Shown piece by piece: positions 54,778 through 63,732 of a stretch of 64,000 nt of DNA. The stretch's first letter is position 1. Each line of letters starts with the position of its first letter. The stretch is taken from contig NZ_SMFK01000004.1 of NCBI RefSeq assembly GCF_004349355.1, positions 220,023 to 284,022 of the forward strand, written 5' to 3'. Both the position numbers and the translations under genes were made by a program. This stretch comes from Flavobacterium cellulosilyticum. GTDB taxonomy: Bacteria; Bacteroidota; Bacteroidia; Flavobacteriales; Flavobacteriaceae. Below the pieces are notes generated by a model. The model did no database searches. It saw only the letters and a program-made list of their open reading frames with translations, and was not told the DNA's origin.

Positions 54778-55092
54778 ATGAAAATTCAATTTAACACAGA
54801 CAAAACAATAAGCGGTGAAGAAAGAAATCAAGAGTTTTTTACTTCCCAAATTACAGAAGAACTTTCGAGATACCAATCTCATATTACAAGAATTGAAGTT
54901 CATTTATCAGATGAAAACGGCAAAAAAGAGGGAATGAATGATATCCTTTGTTTATTAGAAGCTAGGCTCGAAGGGCGAAAGCCTATTGCGGTTTCAAATC
55001 AATCCGATAGAATCGAACTAGCCCTCTCAGGTGCACTTGACAAACTCAAAACTACATTAGAATCCATACTTGGACGTATTAAAAATTACTAA
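54778..55092 (+). CDS. HPF/RaiA-like ribosome-associated protein
   Basis: 104 residues with the HPF/RaiA fold: an ISGEERNQEFFTSQI start, ITRIEVHLSDENGKKEGMND in the middle, and a helix ending LKTTLESILGRIKNY. Such proteins bind the 30S decoding region and silence ribosomes in stress or stationary phase. It forms an operon with the next gene (12-base gap). Confidence 0.75.
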   Translation: MKIQFNTDKTISGEERNQEFFTSQITEELSRYQSHITRIEVHLSDENGKKEGMNDILCLLEARLEGRKPIAVSNQSDRIELALSGALDKLKTTLESILGRIKNY

Positions 55093-55104
55093 AATCAAAA
55101 TATA

Positions 55105-55482
55105 ATGAAAGCAACAAAAAACTTAGGCATTTGGATGGATCATTCTTCTGCAGCGCTCATCGATTTAAACGACGAAAAAAAAAGCAATTATATCGAATCA
55201 AAATTTACTTTTGATACAAAGGAAGAAGCTTTACAAAAAAGCGAAAGCCTGATGCATAACAAAAGACAGCAAATGAACGAAGCCTATTATAAAGAAATAG
55301 CAGATGTGATTTTGAACTACGGTCATGTACTCCTTTTTGGCCCCACTAATGCAAATGTAGAACTCCACAATTACCTCAATAAAGATTTACATTTTAAGAA
55401 TATAGTAATTGATATCAAATCGGCAGATAAAATGTCGGATAATGAAAAACATGCCTTCGTCAAAAAGCATTTTAATGCTTAA
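55105..55482 (+). CDS. hypothetical stress-cluster protein
   Basis: 125 residues. LGIWMDHSSAALIDL at the N-terminus and VLLFGPTNANVELHNYL, then HFVKKHF-type ending suggest a small release-factor-like (eRF1/Pelota C-domain-like) fold, as in bacterial and archaeal eRF1 relatives. That reading is tentative. Partnership with an HPF-like gene fits a role on idle ribosomes. Confidence 0.55.
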   Translation: MKATKNLGIWMDHSSAALIDLNDEKKSNYIESKFTFDTKEEALQKSESLMHNKRQQMNEAYYKEIADVILNYGHVLLFGPTNANVELHNYLNKDLHFKNIVIDIKSADKMSDNEKHAFVKKHFNA

Positions 55483-55936
55483 AATTCAAAGATCGAAAAG
55501 AATGTGGTTTGCGATCTAGGTCAAATAGGGAGCATATTTTTTTAATGTTGTCACACCATGACACTTTATCTAAATTTTTGCCAGCCTATTCTATGTTTCC
55601 CTTACTGCAAACGGTATCTAAAAAATAAATAAAGAGTTTGCTAGAGAACGCTCACTGACAGTAACTATTTGTCAGAGCAGATCTTTTACTGAAGTGAACT
55701 GCGATCGCTAAAAGCTGGATTTTGTGATCCGAACAAAGGTTTGTTCTTACAGAAAATTCATCTCTGCGAATACACATTTGCATGGCAAAGACACCAAATG
55801 CAAAACAAGAAAATCATTTAAAAAAAGTCTCCAATCTTTTTTTAAATCAACCCATATGCAAATCCGAAGCCTACAAAAAGGGTTGCTAGTTGTTGGATTA
55901 TAGCAACAATAAATATAATTTTAATACTAAAGAAAA
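55483..55936. other. gene-free stretch before poxB
   Basis: No gene or clear repeat seen. It probably contains the poxB promoter. Confidence 0.4.
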
Positions 55937-57676
55937 ATGTCAAAAAATGTTTCTGACCACTTAGTAGAAATGCTTGTAGCGGCAGGCGTAAAAAGAATTT
56001 ATGCCATTACAGGTGACAGTCTCAATCCCGTAAATGATGCGGTAAGGAGAGACGGAAGGTTACAATGGATTCATGTGCGACACGAAGAAGCGGGAGCCTA
56101 TGCCGCATCGATGGAAGCAGAACTGAATGGCATCGGTTGTTGTATGGGAAGTAGCGGCCCAGGCCATGTGCATTTGGTCAATGGTTTATATGATGCTAAT
56201 AGAGCTGAAAACCCTGTCATTGCTATTGCTTCAACAATTCATACTGAAAAAATGGGTTTGGAAAACTTTCAAGAAACCAGACCCGAATTGCTTTTTCAAG
56301 ATTGTTCGAAATATGTTTTTATGGCCAATACACCAAAACAAGCATTAAATGGATTACAAACGGCTATTCAGCATGCCATTAGTAAAAAAGGCGTTGCTGT
56401 TTTAGGTCTTCCAGGAGATGTAGCGGCGGCAGAAATAGAACATGTCCATTCTTCCAATAAAAATTTCTATACACAACCAAGAATTATTCCAAGTCCTGAA
56501 GATCTTCAAGAACTAGCAAATTGCATCAATACCCATGAAAAGGTGATGCTGTTTTGCGGTCACGGATGCCGCTATGCAGTCGATGAAGTCATGCAACTAG
56601 CACAATTGCTAAATGCACCATTAGGATATAGTTTTAGAGGAAAAATATTTTTTGAACGTAAAGAAAATCCTTATTGTGTTGGTCTAAATGGGCTTTTAGG
56701 CAACAAATCCGGATTTGAAGCCATGCATCAAGCAGATGTTCTTGTGATGTTGGGTACCGATTTTCCTTATAGCGATTTTCTGCCGGAAAATTGCAAGATC
56801 ATTCAAATTGATACCAAACCTGAAAAATTAGGGCGTAGAGCCAAAGTAGATTTTGGATACTGTGGTGATATTAAATCAACGTTACAAGAGCTTATACCTC
56901 TAGTTGAAGTGAAAACTTCTACGGATTTCCTTGACAAAATGCGTTCATTACATCAAGAAATTGAACATAAGTATGATAGCTATGTTCAAGAAAAAGGATC
57001 TGAAAAAAATATTAGTCCAGAATACGTTGCTTATTTGGTTGATCAATTAGCAGATGACGATGCGATATTTACGGTGGATACCGGAATGAGTGCAGTGTGG
57101 GCCGCCCGTTACTTAAAAGCGGGTAGAAATCGCTACTTGACAGGCTCGTTCAATCATGGATCTATGGCAAATGCCATGCCTATGGCTATGGGGGCAGGTT
57201 TAGCACAGCCCGACCGACAAGTGATTGCTTTTTGTGGAGATGGCGGTATTGCAATGCTTTTGGGAGATTTGATGACTATTAGTCAATATCAAATTCCAGT
57301 AAAGATCATCATCTTTAATAATCGGGTCTTAGGAATGGTGAAACTTGAAATGCGTGTAGAAGGCTATATCGATTGGCAAACCGATATGGTTAATCCTGAT
57401 TTTATAAAATTGGCGGAAGCCATGAACATCGCTGCATGGGAAGCAAAAGAATCCAAAGATGTGGAATCAGCACTTGCAAACGGATTCAAACATAACGGCC
57501 CTGCGATAATCAATATTTTCACAGATCCCAATGCACTGGCAATGCCACCTAACCTAAGCTTTGAACAAGTGAAAGGTTTTGTAGAATCGATGGGAAAAAT
57601 GATGCTTAATGGAAAATTTGCAGAAATAGTGGATACAACAAAGAGTGATCTAAAATACCTAAAGGAATTATTATAA
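55937..57676 (+). CDS. poxB: ThDP-dependent pyruvate oxidase/dehydrogenase (PoxB-like)
   Basis: 579 residues in the three-domain layout of ThDP enzymes. The N-terminal Pyr domain has the catalytic Glu in VRHEEAGAYAA; the central domain includes the FAD-binding region; the C-terminal PP domain has the ThDP-Mg motif GDGGIAMLLGDLMT, ending in IIFNN about 30 residues on. It converts pyruvate to acetate and CO2 with electrons to quinone. It may couple with the adjacent FMN enzyme. The next gene begins about 6 bases downstream. Confidence 0.9.
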   Translation: MSKNVSDHLVEMLVAAGVKRIYAITGDSLNPVNDAVRRDGRLQWIHVRHEEAGAYAASMEAELNGIGCCMGSSGPGHVHLVNGLYDANRAENPVIAIASTIHTEKMGLENFQETRPELLFQDCSKYVFMANTPKQALNGLQTAIQHAISKKGVAVLGLPGDVAAAEIEHVHSSNKNFYTQPRIIPSPEDLQELANCINTHEKVMLFCGHGCRYAVDEVMQLAQLLNAPLGYSFRGKIFFERKENPYCVGLNGLLGNKSGFEAMHQADVLVMLGTDFPYSDFLPENCKIIQIDTKPEKLGRRAKVDFGYCGDIKSTLQELIPLVEVKTSTDFLDKMRSLHQEIEHKYDSYVQEKGSEKNISPEYVAYLVDQLADDDAIFTVDTGMSAVWAARYLKAGRNRYLTGSFNHGSMANAMPMAMGAGLAQPDRQVIAFCGDGGIAMLLGDLMTISQYQIPVKIIIFNNRVLGMVKLEMRVEGYIDWQTDMVNPDFIKLAEAMNIAAWEAKESKDVESALANGFKHNGPAIINIFTDPNALAMPPNLSFEQVKGFVESMGKMMLNGKFAEIVDTTKSDLKYLKELL

Positions 57677-57682
57677 TATATT

Positions 57683-59158
57683 ATGAAAGAAGCTGTTAAA
57701 TTTACTACGATCGTCCTACTGATTTTTACCATATTCTTAGTAATTATGATAAGGCCTCTGCCTGGTTTTATTGTTTTTGTGGTCTTGCTCGTGTCGCTTG
57801 GATTACATGATTTATTTCAGAAAAAACACACGATCCTTAGAAATTTTCCCGTAGTTGGCCACATGCGTTACTTATTGGAAATGATTGGTCCGGAGCTTCA
57901 TCAATATTTCGTGGAATCCAATACAGATGGCAAACCAGTTGATAAAAATCACCGTACTTACATCTATGAACGAGCTAAAGAGGAAACCCAAACTCATCCT
58001 TTTGGAACCGAGCTTAATGTATATAGTGATAATTATAAATGGATGCAGCACAGCATCTATCCTGCCAAGAAAATGGAAACGCCGCCACGCGTTGTCATTG
58101 GCGGGAAAGATTGCCTGCAACCCTATAGTGCCAGCCTCTTTAATATTTCAGCCATGAGTTTTGGGGCTTTGAGTAAAAATGCAATTCAGGCACTTAACCA
58201 AGGTGCTAAAGCAGGTAACTTTTTTCACGATACTGGCGAAGGCGGCATATCAAAATACCATTTGCTTGGTGGCGATTTAGTGTGGGAAATAGGGACAGCT
58301 TATTTTGGTTGTCGCAATGAGGATGGAAATTTTGATCCAGAAAAATTCAAAGTTAAGGCAAATTGGGAACAGGTGAAAATGATTGAAATCAAAATTTCTC
58401 AAGGTGCAAAACCGGGACACGGAGGCGTATTGCCTGCAGCTAAAAACAATGAAGAAATTGCGAAAATAAGAGGGGTTCAACCCCATACCAAAATACTATC
58501 ACCTCCCGGCCATTCTACTTTTAGTGATGCTGAAGGCTTATTGCAGTTTATTCAACAATTGAGAATTTTATCTAACGGAAAACCGGTAGGTTTTAAATTA
58601 GCCATAGGAAATAAACAAGAGTTTATAGAGCTGTGCGAAAAGATGGTACGAACAGGAATAAAACCGGATTTCATAACTGTTGATGGAGCTGAAGGAGGTA
58701 CGGGTGCTGCTCCCATTGATTTTTCAAACTACGTAGGCATGCCTTGGGAAGATGCCCTGATTTTTGTGGTGGACACACTCAACGCATACAAGCTCAAAGA
58801 AGAAATAAAAGTGATTACTGCTACTAAGATATTTACAGCTTTTGATATTTTTAAAGCCCTCTGTATCGGAGCAGATGTCTGCAATTCCGCCAGAGGTATG
58901 ATGCTGGCTTTGGGTTGCATACAAGCTTTGAAATGCAATACCAATGAATGTCCTACAGGAGTAGCTACAAATGACCCAAAATTGGTTCGAGGTTTGGTAG
59001 TTTCAGAAAAATGGAAAAGAGTCAGGAATTACCACAAAAATATATCGGAAGATTTTTTGGAATTACTGGCTGCATCGGGTTGTAATTCACTGGAAGAAAT
59101 GAATAGAAGTTTGATTTTTAAAAAAGTGAATAAACAATGGCTTTCCTATGCTGAATAG
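57683..59158 (+). CDS. FMN-binding glutamate-synthase-like protein
   Basis: 491 residues. Two N-terminal membrane helices (about 8-40) anchor a GltB-type FMN barrel: FNISAMSFGALSKNAIQALN, GAKPGHGGVLPAAKNN, FITVDGAEGGTGAAPIDFSN and CNTNECPTGVATNDPKL with the Fe-S-type cysteines. The amidotransferase domain of real glutamate synthase is absent. The reaction in this family is unknown. Operon with poxB. Confidence 0.88.
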   Translation: MKEAVKFTTIVLLIFTIFLVIMIRPLPGFIVFVVLLVSLGLHDLFQKKHTILRNFPVVGHMRYLLEMIGPELHQYFVESNTDGKPVDKNHRTYIYERAKEETQTHPFGTELNVYSDNYKWMQHSIYPAKKMETPPRVVIGGKDCLQPYSASLFNISAMSFGALSKNAIQALNQGAKAGNFFHDTGEGGISKYHLLGGDLVWEIGTAYFGCRNEDGNFDPEKFKVKANWEQVKMIEIKISQGAKPGHGGVLPAAKNNEEIAKIRGVQPHTKILSPPGHSTFSDAEGLLQFIQQLRILSNGKPVGFKLAIGNKQEFIELCEKMVRTGIKPDFITVDGAEGGTGAAPIDFSNYVGMPWEDALIFVVDTLNAYKLKEEIKVITATKIFTAFDIFKALCIGADVCNSARGMMLALGCIQALKCNTNECPTGVATNDPKLVRGLVVSEKWKRVRNYHKNISEDFLELLAASGCNSLEEMNRSLIFKKVNKQWLSYAE

Positions 59159-59229
59159 GATATAGTAATACAAAATGGAGACGATCTAAAAATAAACAGA
59201 ATTATCAATATAATTTAAAAAATAAAAAT

Positions 59230-59994
59230 ATGAAACGTAACATCAAAAGTTTAATCGGATTCACAATGGGTGCAACCGACGGAGAGATCGGAAAAGTAAC
59301 AGAATTTTACTTTGACGATCATACTTGGACTATTCGTTATTTAATTGTAGAAACAGGTAGCTGGCTGAATCACCGTAAAGTACTTATCGCAACTGAAGCA
59401 TTAGTAAAACCGGATTGGGAGCATGAAATTTTCCCAGTTAATCTTACAAAAGATCAAATAAAGAACAGTCCGGATATTGACACTGAACAACCTGTTTCTC
59501 GCCAACATGAAATAGAAATGTATGATTATTATCCCTGGAGAACTTACTGGGGTAGTAATTACGGTATAATGGGTTTGGGCACTTCCGGAATGATGATGCA
59601 AGTTCGTGAACCCCTTGAAGAAGCGGTGCATAATGCAAATAATAAGGAAGCTAAAGATTCAAGTGGAGATCCCCATTTGCGAAGCACTCACAAAGTAAAA
59701 GGGTATGCCATTCATGCTACTGATGGAGAGATTGGAGACGTGGAAGATTTTATTATTGACGACAGTAGCTGGAAACTTGACTTCTTGGTGGTGGATACAG
59801 GGAGTTGGTTTCCAAGGAAAAAAGTGCTCATTTCACCAAGTTTGATAGAGGAAATAGATTGGGATTCTTCTACTGTTGTTGTAAGCGCTACAGAAGATGA
59901 AGTTAAAAAAAGTCCTGAATACAATGCTGATCAAGATGTAAATGAAGTCTATAAGAAGGAAATTGATAATTATTATTTAGGCAGTAAATTATAA
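59230..59994 (+). CDS. double PRC-barrel protein
   Basis: 254 residues with two PRC-barrel units: SLIGFTMGATDGEIGKVTEF at 7-26 and VKGYAIHATDGEIGDVEDFI at about 156-175, each followed by a WxxRYLIVETGSW / LDFLVVDTGSW strand. PRC barrels bind RNA or protein partners. Between them is a Tyr/Gly-rich linker. It often accompanies stress islands like this one. Confidence 0.85.
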   Translation: MKRNIKSLIGFTMGATDGEIGKVTEFYFDDHTWTIRYLIVETGSWLNHRKVLIATEALVKPDWEHEIFPVNLTKDQIKNSPDIDTEQPVSRQHEIEMYDYYPWRTYWGSNYGIMGLGTSGMMMQVREPLEEAVHNANNKEAKDSSGDPHLRSTHKVKGYAIHATDGEIGDVEDFIIDDSSWKLDFLVVDTGSWFPRKKVLISPSLIEEIDWDSSTVVVSATEDEVKKSPEYNADQDVNEVYKKEIDNYYLGSKL

Positions 59995-59997
59995 AAA

Positions 59998-60072
59998 TTA
60001 CTTCAATAAGCTTAAAGATTTTCAATTTAAAATAAAATTTATGATTGAAAATCTTTAAGCTTATTGAAGTAA
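59998..60072. repeat. 29-bp perfect inverted repeat
   Basis: 59998-60026 and 60044-60072 are exact reverse complements, separated by a 17-base AT loop. The stem contains AATAAGCTTAAAGATTTTCA. It lies 4 bases after the PRC-barrel stop. No T run follows on the plus strand (an A run does), so it is not a standard terminator for that gene. Confidence 0.8.
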
Positions 60073-60554
60073 AAAAAAATCATAAGAATAGTAATATATA
60101 CAAGGAAGAGTATACAAAAAGGTTACTGCTGAAAGATGCCTTTACGTTCAAAAGCGTGTTATGATTAGTGCAACCATTTTTTCTTTCTGGATTATTCATT
60201 TGTCTTAATTTAGTAGCAATATTATTAAATTGTATGATATTCCAATTTAAAAATGAGTTGTAAATCTATTTGAAGAAAAAGTAATAATAGATAATCAAAT
60301 TATAATAAAAGGCAATTAACGCTCCATGGAGCTGGTACTAATACGACTATTATACCTAGAGCACAACCGAATGGTTCCAATGGAAGGGGTTGCTGACCCT
60401 GATCTATTGGCTGTAAAAGTGAAGGGAAGTAGATACTATTTAATTGCTGTAAATATGTGAATTACACAAATATAATGGAAAATATTGCAACACTTTTCCT
60501 TATTAAAAGAATGATATTTGCCAAACGAAACATTCATCTTTTAAAGGTAATATA
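60073..60554. other. 480-bp stretch with one possible tiny gene
   Basis: No established gene. See the 44-residue frame at 60326-60460. The rest is AT-rich leader sequence for the Met-rich lipoprotein gene. Confidence 0.4.
60326..60460 (+). CDS. possible 44-residue protein
   Basis: ATG 60326 to TGA 60458. The peptide reads like a real protein (LLYLEHNRMVPMEGVADPDL, then KVKGSRYYLIAVNM) with balanced composition, unlike random AT-rich DNA. No family recognised. It could be a relic of a longer gene. Confidence 0.3.
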   Translation: MELVLIRLLYLEHNRMVPMEGVADPDLLAVKVKGSRYYLIAVNM

Positions 60555-61004
60555 ATGAAAATAACACAAAAAAGCACCTTATTATTTGCAATAGTAGTTC
60601 TATTGGTTTCATGCCAAACCAAAACAGATGTTAACAAAATTCTTTCAAATCAGAATACTAAAATAGCAATTATGGACACAATTGCTAATAACAGTAATCT
60701 ATCGATAGAAATGATGGGGATTATGATGAATAATGGAAATGATAAAATGATAAAGATGATGGGGCATGAAAATAGGAATACAATGATGATGCAAAACCAG
60801 GAAATTATGATAAAAATGATGGAAAATAATCCTGCAATGATGCAAAGTTTGATGAGCCGAATGTTGGAAAAATTTAAAGGAGATACTCTAATGATCTCCG
60901 CAATGAGTTCTATTATAATAAAAAATCAGCAGATGATGGATATGATACTTAAAGATAGGAATTTGGAAGATATAAATAAAATGAAAATATCGAATATTAA
61001 TTAA
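60555..61004 (+). CDS. Met-rich lipoprotein
   Basis: 149 residues. Lipoprotein signal with lipobox LLVSC (Cys20). The mature protein is very rich in Met (MMGIMMNNGNDKMIKMMGHE, then MMMQNQ, MMENNPAMMQ, MMDM). Clusters of Met-x-x-Met are typical of periplasmic Cu(I)/Ag(I) binding proteins, so metal handling is the likely role. First of a three-gene run with DUF302 and a tiny membrane protein. Confidence 0.75.
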   Translation: MKITQKSTLLFAIVVLLVSCQTKTDVNKILSNQNTKIAIMDTIANNSNLSIEMMGIMMNNGNDKMIKMMGHENRNTMMMQNQEIMIKMMENNPAMMQSLMSRMLEKFKGDTLMISAMSSIIIKNQQMMDMILKDRNLEDINKMKISNIN

Positions 61005-61016
61005 AAAAATATAATT

Positions 61017-61403
61017 ATGAAGTATTATATCAGCAAAAAAATCAGTGCCGACTTTGATCAGGCGGTTCTTCGAATAACTGAATCTTTGAAACAAGAAGGA
61101 TTTGGAGTACTTACCGAAATTAACCTACAGGAAAAACTGAAAGAAAAATTGAATGTCGATTTTCGGAAATACAAAATACTTGGTGCCTGCAATCCAGATT
61201 ATGCCTACAAAGCAATACAGCAGGAAGACAAAATTGGAACTATGCTACCTTGTAGCGTTATTGTTCAGGAATTGGAAAATAATAAAATTGAAGTTGCGGC
61301 AGTTGATCCTGTTGCTTCGATGATGGCAATTGAAAATTCTAGTTTGGCAGGAATAGCGACTGAAATAAAAGAAAAACTCGAAAGGGCTATTGCCTCTTTG
61401 TAG
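61017..61403 (+). CDS. DUF302 protein
   Basis: 128 residues of the DUF302 fold: FDQAVLRITESLKQEGFGVL, then the conserved YKILGACNPDYAYKAI and MLPCSVIVQEL. The function is unknown; it often sits by metal-resistance or sulfur genes. Starts 12 bases after the Met-rich gene. Confidence 0.9.
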   Translation: MKYYISKKISADFDQAVLRITESLKQEGFGVLTEINLQEKLKEKLNVDFRKYKILGACNPDYAYKAIQQEDKIGTMLPCSVIVQELENNKIEVAAVDPVASMMAIENSSLAGIATEIKEKLERAIASL

Positions 61404-61448
61404 CAATATTTTATAAAGATCTAATTTATTAATTTAAAGTAGTGTATT

Positions 61449-61589
61449 ATGATGGATGGGATGAATAATGGGATGAATAACGGGATGAATAATGGTTGGG
61501 GAATGGGATATGGTTGGTTTATCGGCCTTATTGTTCTTGTGATTGTTATTTGGTTAGTTATTAAACTAAAGAATCAAAATAAAAAATAA
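61449..61589 (+). CDS. 46-residue Met/Asn/Gly-rich membrane protein
   Basis: MMDGMNNGMNNGMNNGWGMG then one strong membrane helix (WFIGLIVLVIVIWLVIKL) and a basic tail. The tandem GMNN repeats recall Met-rich metal-binding loops. It lies 45 bases after DUF302 and is likely cotranscribed with it. Confidence 0.65.
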   Translation: MMDGMNNGMNNGMNNGWGMGYGWFIGLIVLVIVIWLVIKLKNQNKK

Positions 61590-61798
61590 TATTTTTATTT
61601 TAAGAAGCTTTTTAATTTCCCACTAGTAAAAAAAATGGCAGTTAAAAAGGGTTGTATTGTCCAGTACACCATCAACAAATAAATCTATTGTGGTTTGAAA
61701 AGGTATTTCTATGAAACGCCATTCAAAACCTTGCTGTAAAACGGAAAAAGCCAATGCTAAAAACTCGACATAAATTTTAATCATTTTATAAATATATT

Positions 61799-63442
61799 AT
61801 GAAATTTCAGGACAAAAACAATGAAGAACTGATAAGGGAGCTGAATATATTACAACATGAGAATAATTCCCTAAAAAATTTATATAACGAAATCTCCAGA
61901 TTGAAGAAAGTAGAGATGTCCTTGATTGCTTCGGAAATTCGTTATCGCAGGCTTTTTGAATCTGCAAAAGATGGTATTCTAATACTAGATGCAGAAACGG
62001 GAAAAATTGTTGATGTGAATCCTTTTCTAATTGATTTATTGGGATATACGCACGAAGAATTCATCGAAAAAGCAATTTGGGAAATAGGCTCTTTTAAAGA
62101 TTTAATTTCTAATCAACATAAATTTTTGGAATTGCAGAAAAATAATTACGTGCGTTATGATAATTTACCAATTATAACTAATCATGGACATAAAATTCAA
62201 GTTGAGTTTGTTAGTAATGTGTATTTATCCGATAAACAAAATGTGATTCAATGCAATATTCGGGACATTACTGCAAGAAAGGTAATTGAACAAGAATTAA
62301 TTAAAGCTAAAGAACAAGCCGAACAAAGTGACAAATTAAAATCAGCATTTCTCGCTAATATGAGTCATGAGATTCGTACTCCGATGAATGGCATTCTTGG
62401 TTTTGCCTCCCTATTGAATCAACCAAACTTAACAGCAACAGAACAACAAGAATACATCCATATTATCGAAGAAAGTGGTACACGTATGCTTAATATTATC
62501 AATGATATTGTTTGTATTTCAAAGATAGAATCGGGCCTGATGGAAGTAAACATAAGTGAATCAAATATAAACGAGAAAATTGACTATATACATACGTTCT
62601 TTAAACCAGAGATTGAAAACAAGGGAATGCAGTTTTTAATTAAAAAACCTTTGCCTTTCAGGGAAGCATTCATTAGAACGGACCGGGAAAAATTATTTGC
62701 TATATTAACCAATCTTGTAAAAAACGCTATTAAATACAGCGAAGAGGGCTCAATAGAATTGGGCTATGAAAAAAAAGAAGGCTATGTTGAATTTTACGTC
62801 AAAGATTCAGGAATTGGTATTGATAAAAGTAGGCAGAAAGCAATTTTTGAGCGTTTTGTTCAGGCCGATATTTCCGATAAACGTGCTTATCAGGGAGCCG
62901 GTTTGGGATTGTCAATTTCCAAAGCTTATGTAGAAATACTTGGTGGTAAAATATGGGTAGAAAGCGAAAAAGGAATAGGTTCCACCTTTTATTTTACTAT
63001 TCCCTATACTAATGAATTAAAAGAAACTGCTGCAATTACAAACGATAATGACAACAGTATAAATGAAAAGCAAGTTAGTAATCTTAAAGTAATAGTTGTT
63101 GATGATGATAATATATCTGATTTACTATTAAGTCTAATGCTCACAGAAATAAGTCGTGAGATCCTTCATGCAAAAAATGGATTTGAAGCCATTGAACTTT
63201 GCCGTAATAATCCTGATACGGATTTGATATTAATGGATGTTAAAATGCCGAAAATGAATGGTTATGAAGCGACCCGACAAATACGCCAATTTAATACAAG
63301 TGTAGTTATTCTTGCACAAACAGCTGATGGTATGATTAGTGACAAAGATAAAGCAACCGAAGCGGGATGTAATGAACACCTTTCAAAACCGATTATAAAA
63401 AATGAATTAATGTCGGTAATACAACACTGCTTTATCTTATAA
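61799..63442 (+). CDS. hybrid PAS histidine kinase with receiver
   Basis: 547 residues, no membrane helices. A coiled coil (5-45), a PAS domain (45-165), the HisKA box with phospho-acceptor His190 (NMSHEIRTPMNG), the ATPase domain with N box (LTNLVKNAIKYS), G1 (DSGIGI) and G2 (GAGLGLS), then a receiver (about 425-547) with Asp480 (MDVKMPKMNG). It should sense a cytoplasmic cue through PAS and pass phosphate to its own receiver; no HTH regulator is adjacent. It may report on the metal-related genes upstream. Confidence 0.92.
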   Translation: MKFQDKNNEELIRELNILQHENNSLKNLYNEISRLKKVEMSLIASEIRYRRLFESAKDGILILDAETGKIVDVNPFLIDLLGYTHEEFIEKAIWEIGSFKDLISNQHKFLELQKNNYVRYDNLPIITNHGHKIQVEFVSNVYLSDKQNVIQCNIRDITARKVIEQELIKAKEQAEQSDKLKSAFLANMSHEIRTPMNGILGFASLLNQPNLTATEQQEYIHIIEESGTRMLNIINDIVCISKIESGLMEVNISESNINEKIDYIHTFFKPEIENKGMQFLIKKPLPFREAFIRTDREKLFAILTNLVKNAIKYSEEGSIELGYEKKEGYVEFYVKDSGIGIDKSRQKAIFERFVQADISDKRAYQGAGLGLSISKAYVEILGGKIWVESEKGIGSTFYFTIPYTNELKETAAITNDNDNSINEKQVSNLKVIVVDDDNISDLLLSLMLTEISREILHAKNGFEAIELCRNNPDTDLILMDVKMPKMNGYEATRQIRQFNTSVVILAQTADGMISDKDKATEAGCNEHLSKPIIKNELMSVIQHCFIL

Positions 63443-63732
63443 ACAAGTCTTATTAAATACAAGAAATTAAAAACAGGGCTATAAAAGCGACTATAAAACT
63501 TGTGGTGAATAGTATCGATATATAATGAGTTGAAACAAATGAAATTTGTAGTTACAAGACAATTTTATACTATTATACACCAAACGGTTTAAATATTTCC
63601 TGCTTGGATTTACCACAATCGTTAGTGGGTTTGTTAATGTCAAATAACACAAAGTGTCCCAATTGTAAATTCTAAAGAACCTTTTATCTCCAACCCTACA
63701 TCTGGATATGCAAATAAAAACCGCACTATTAG

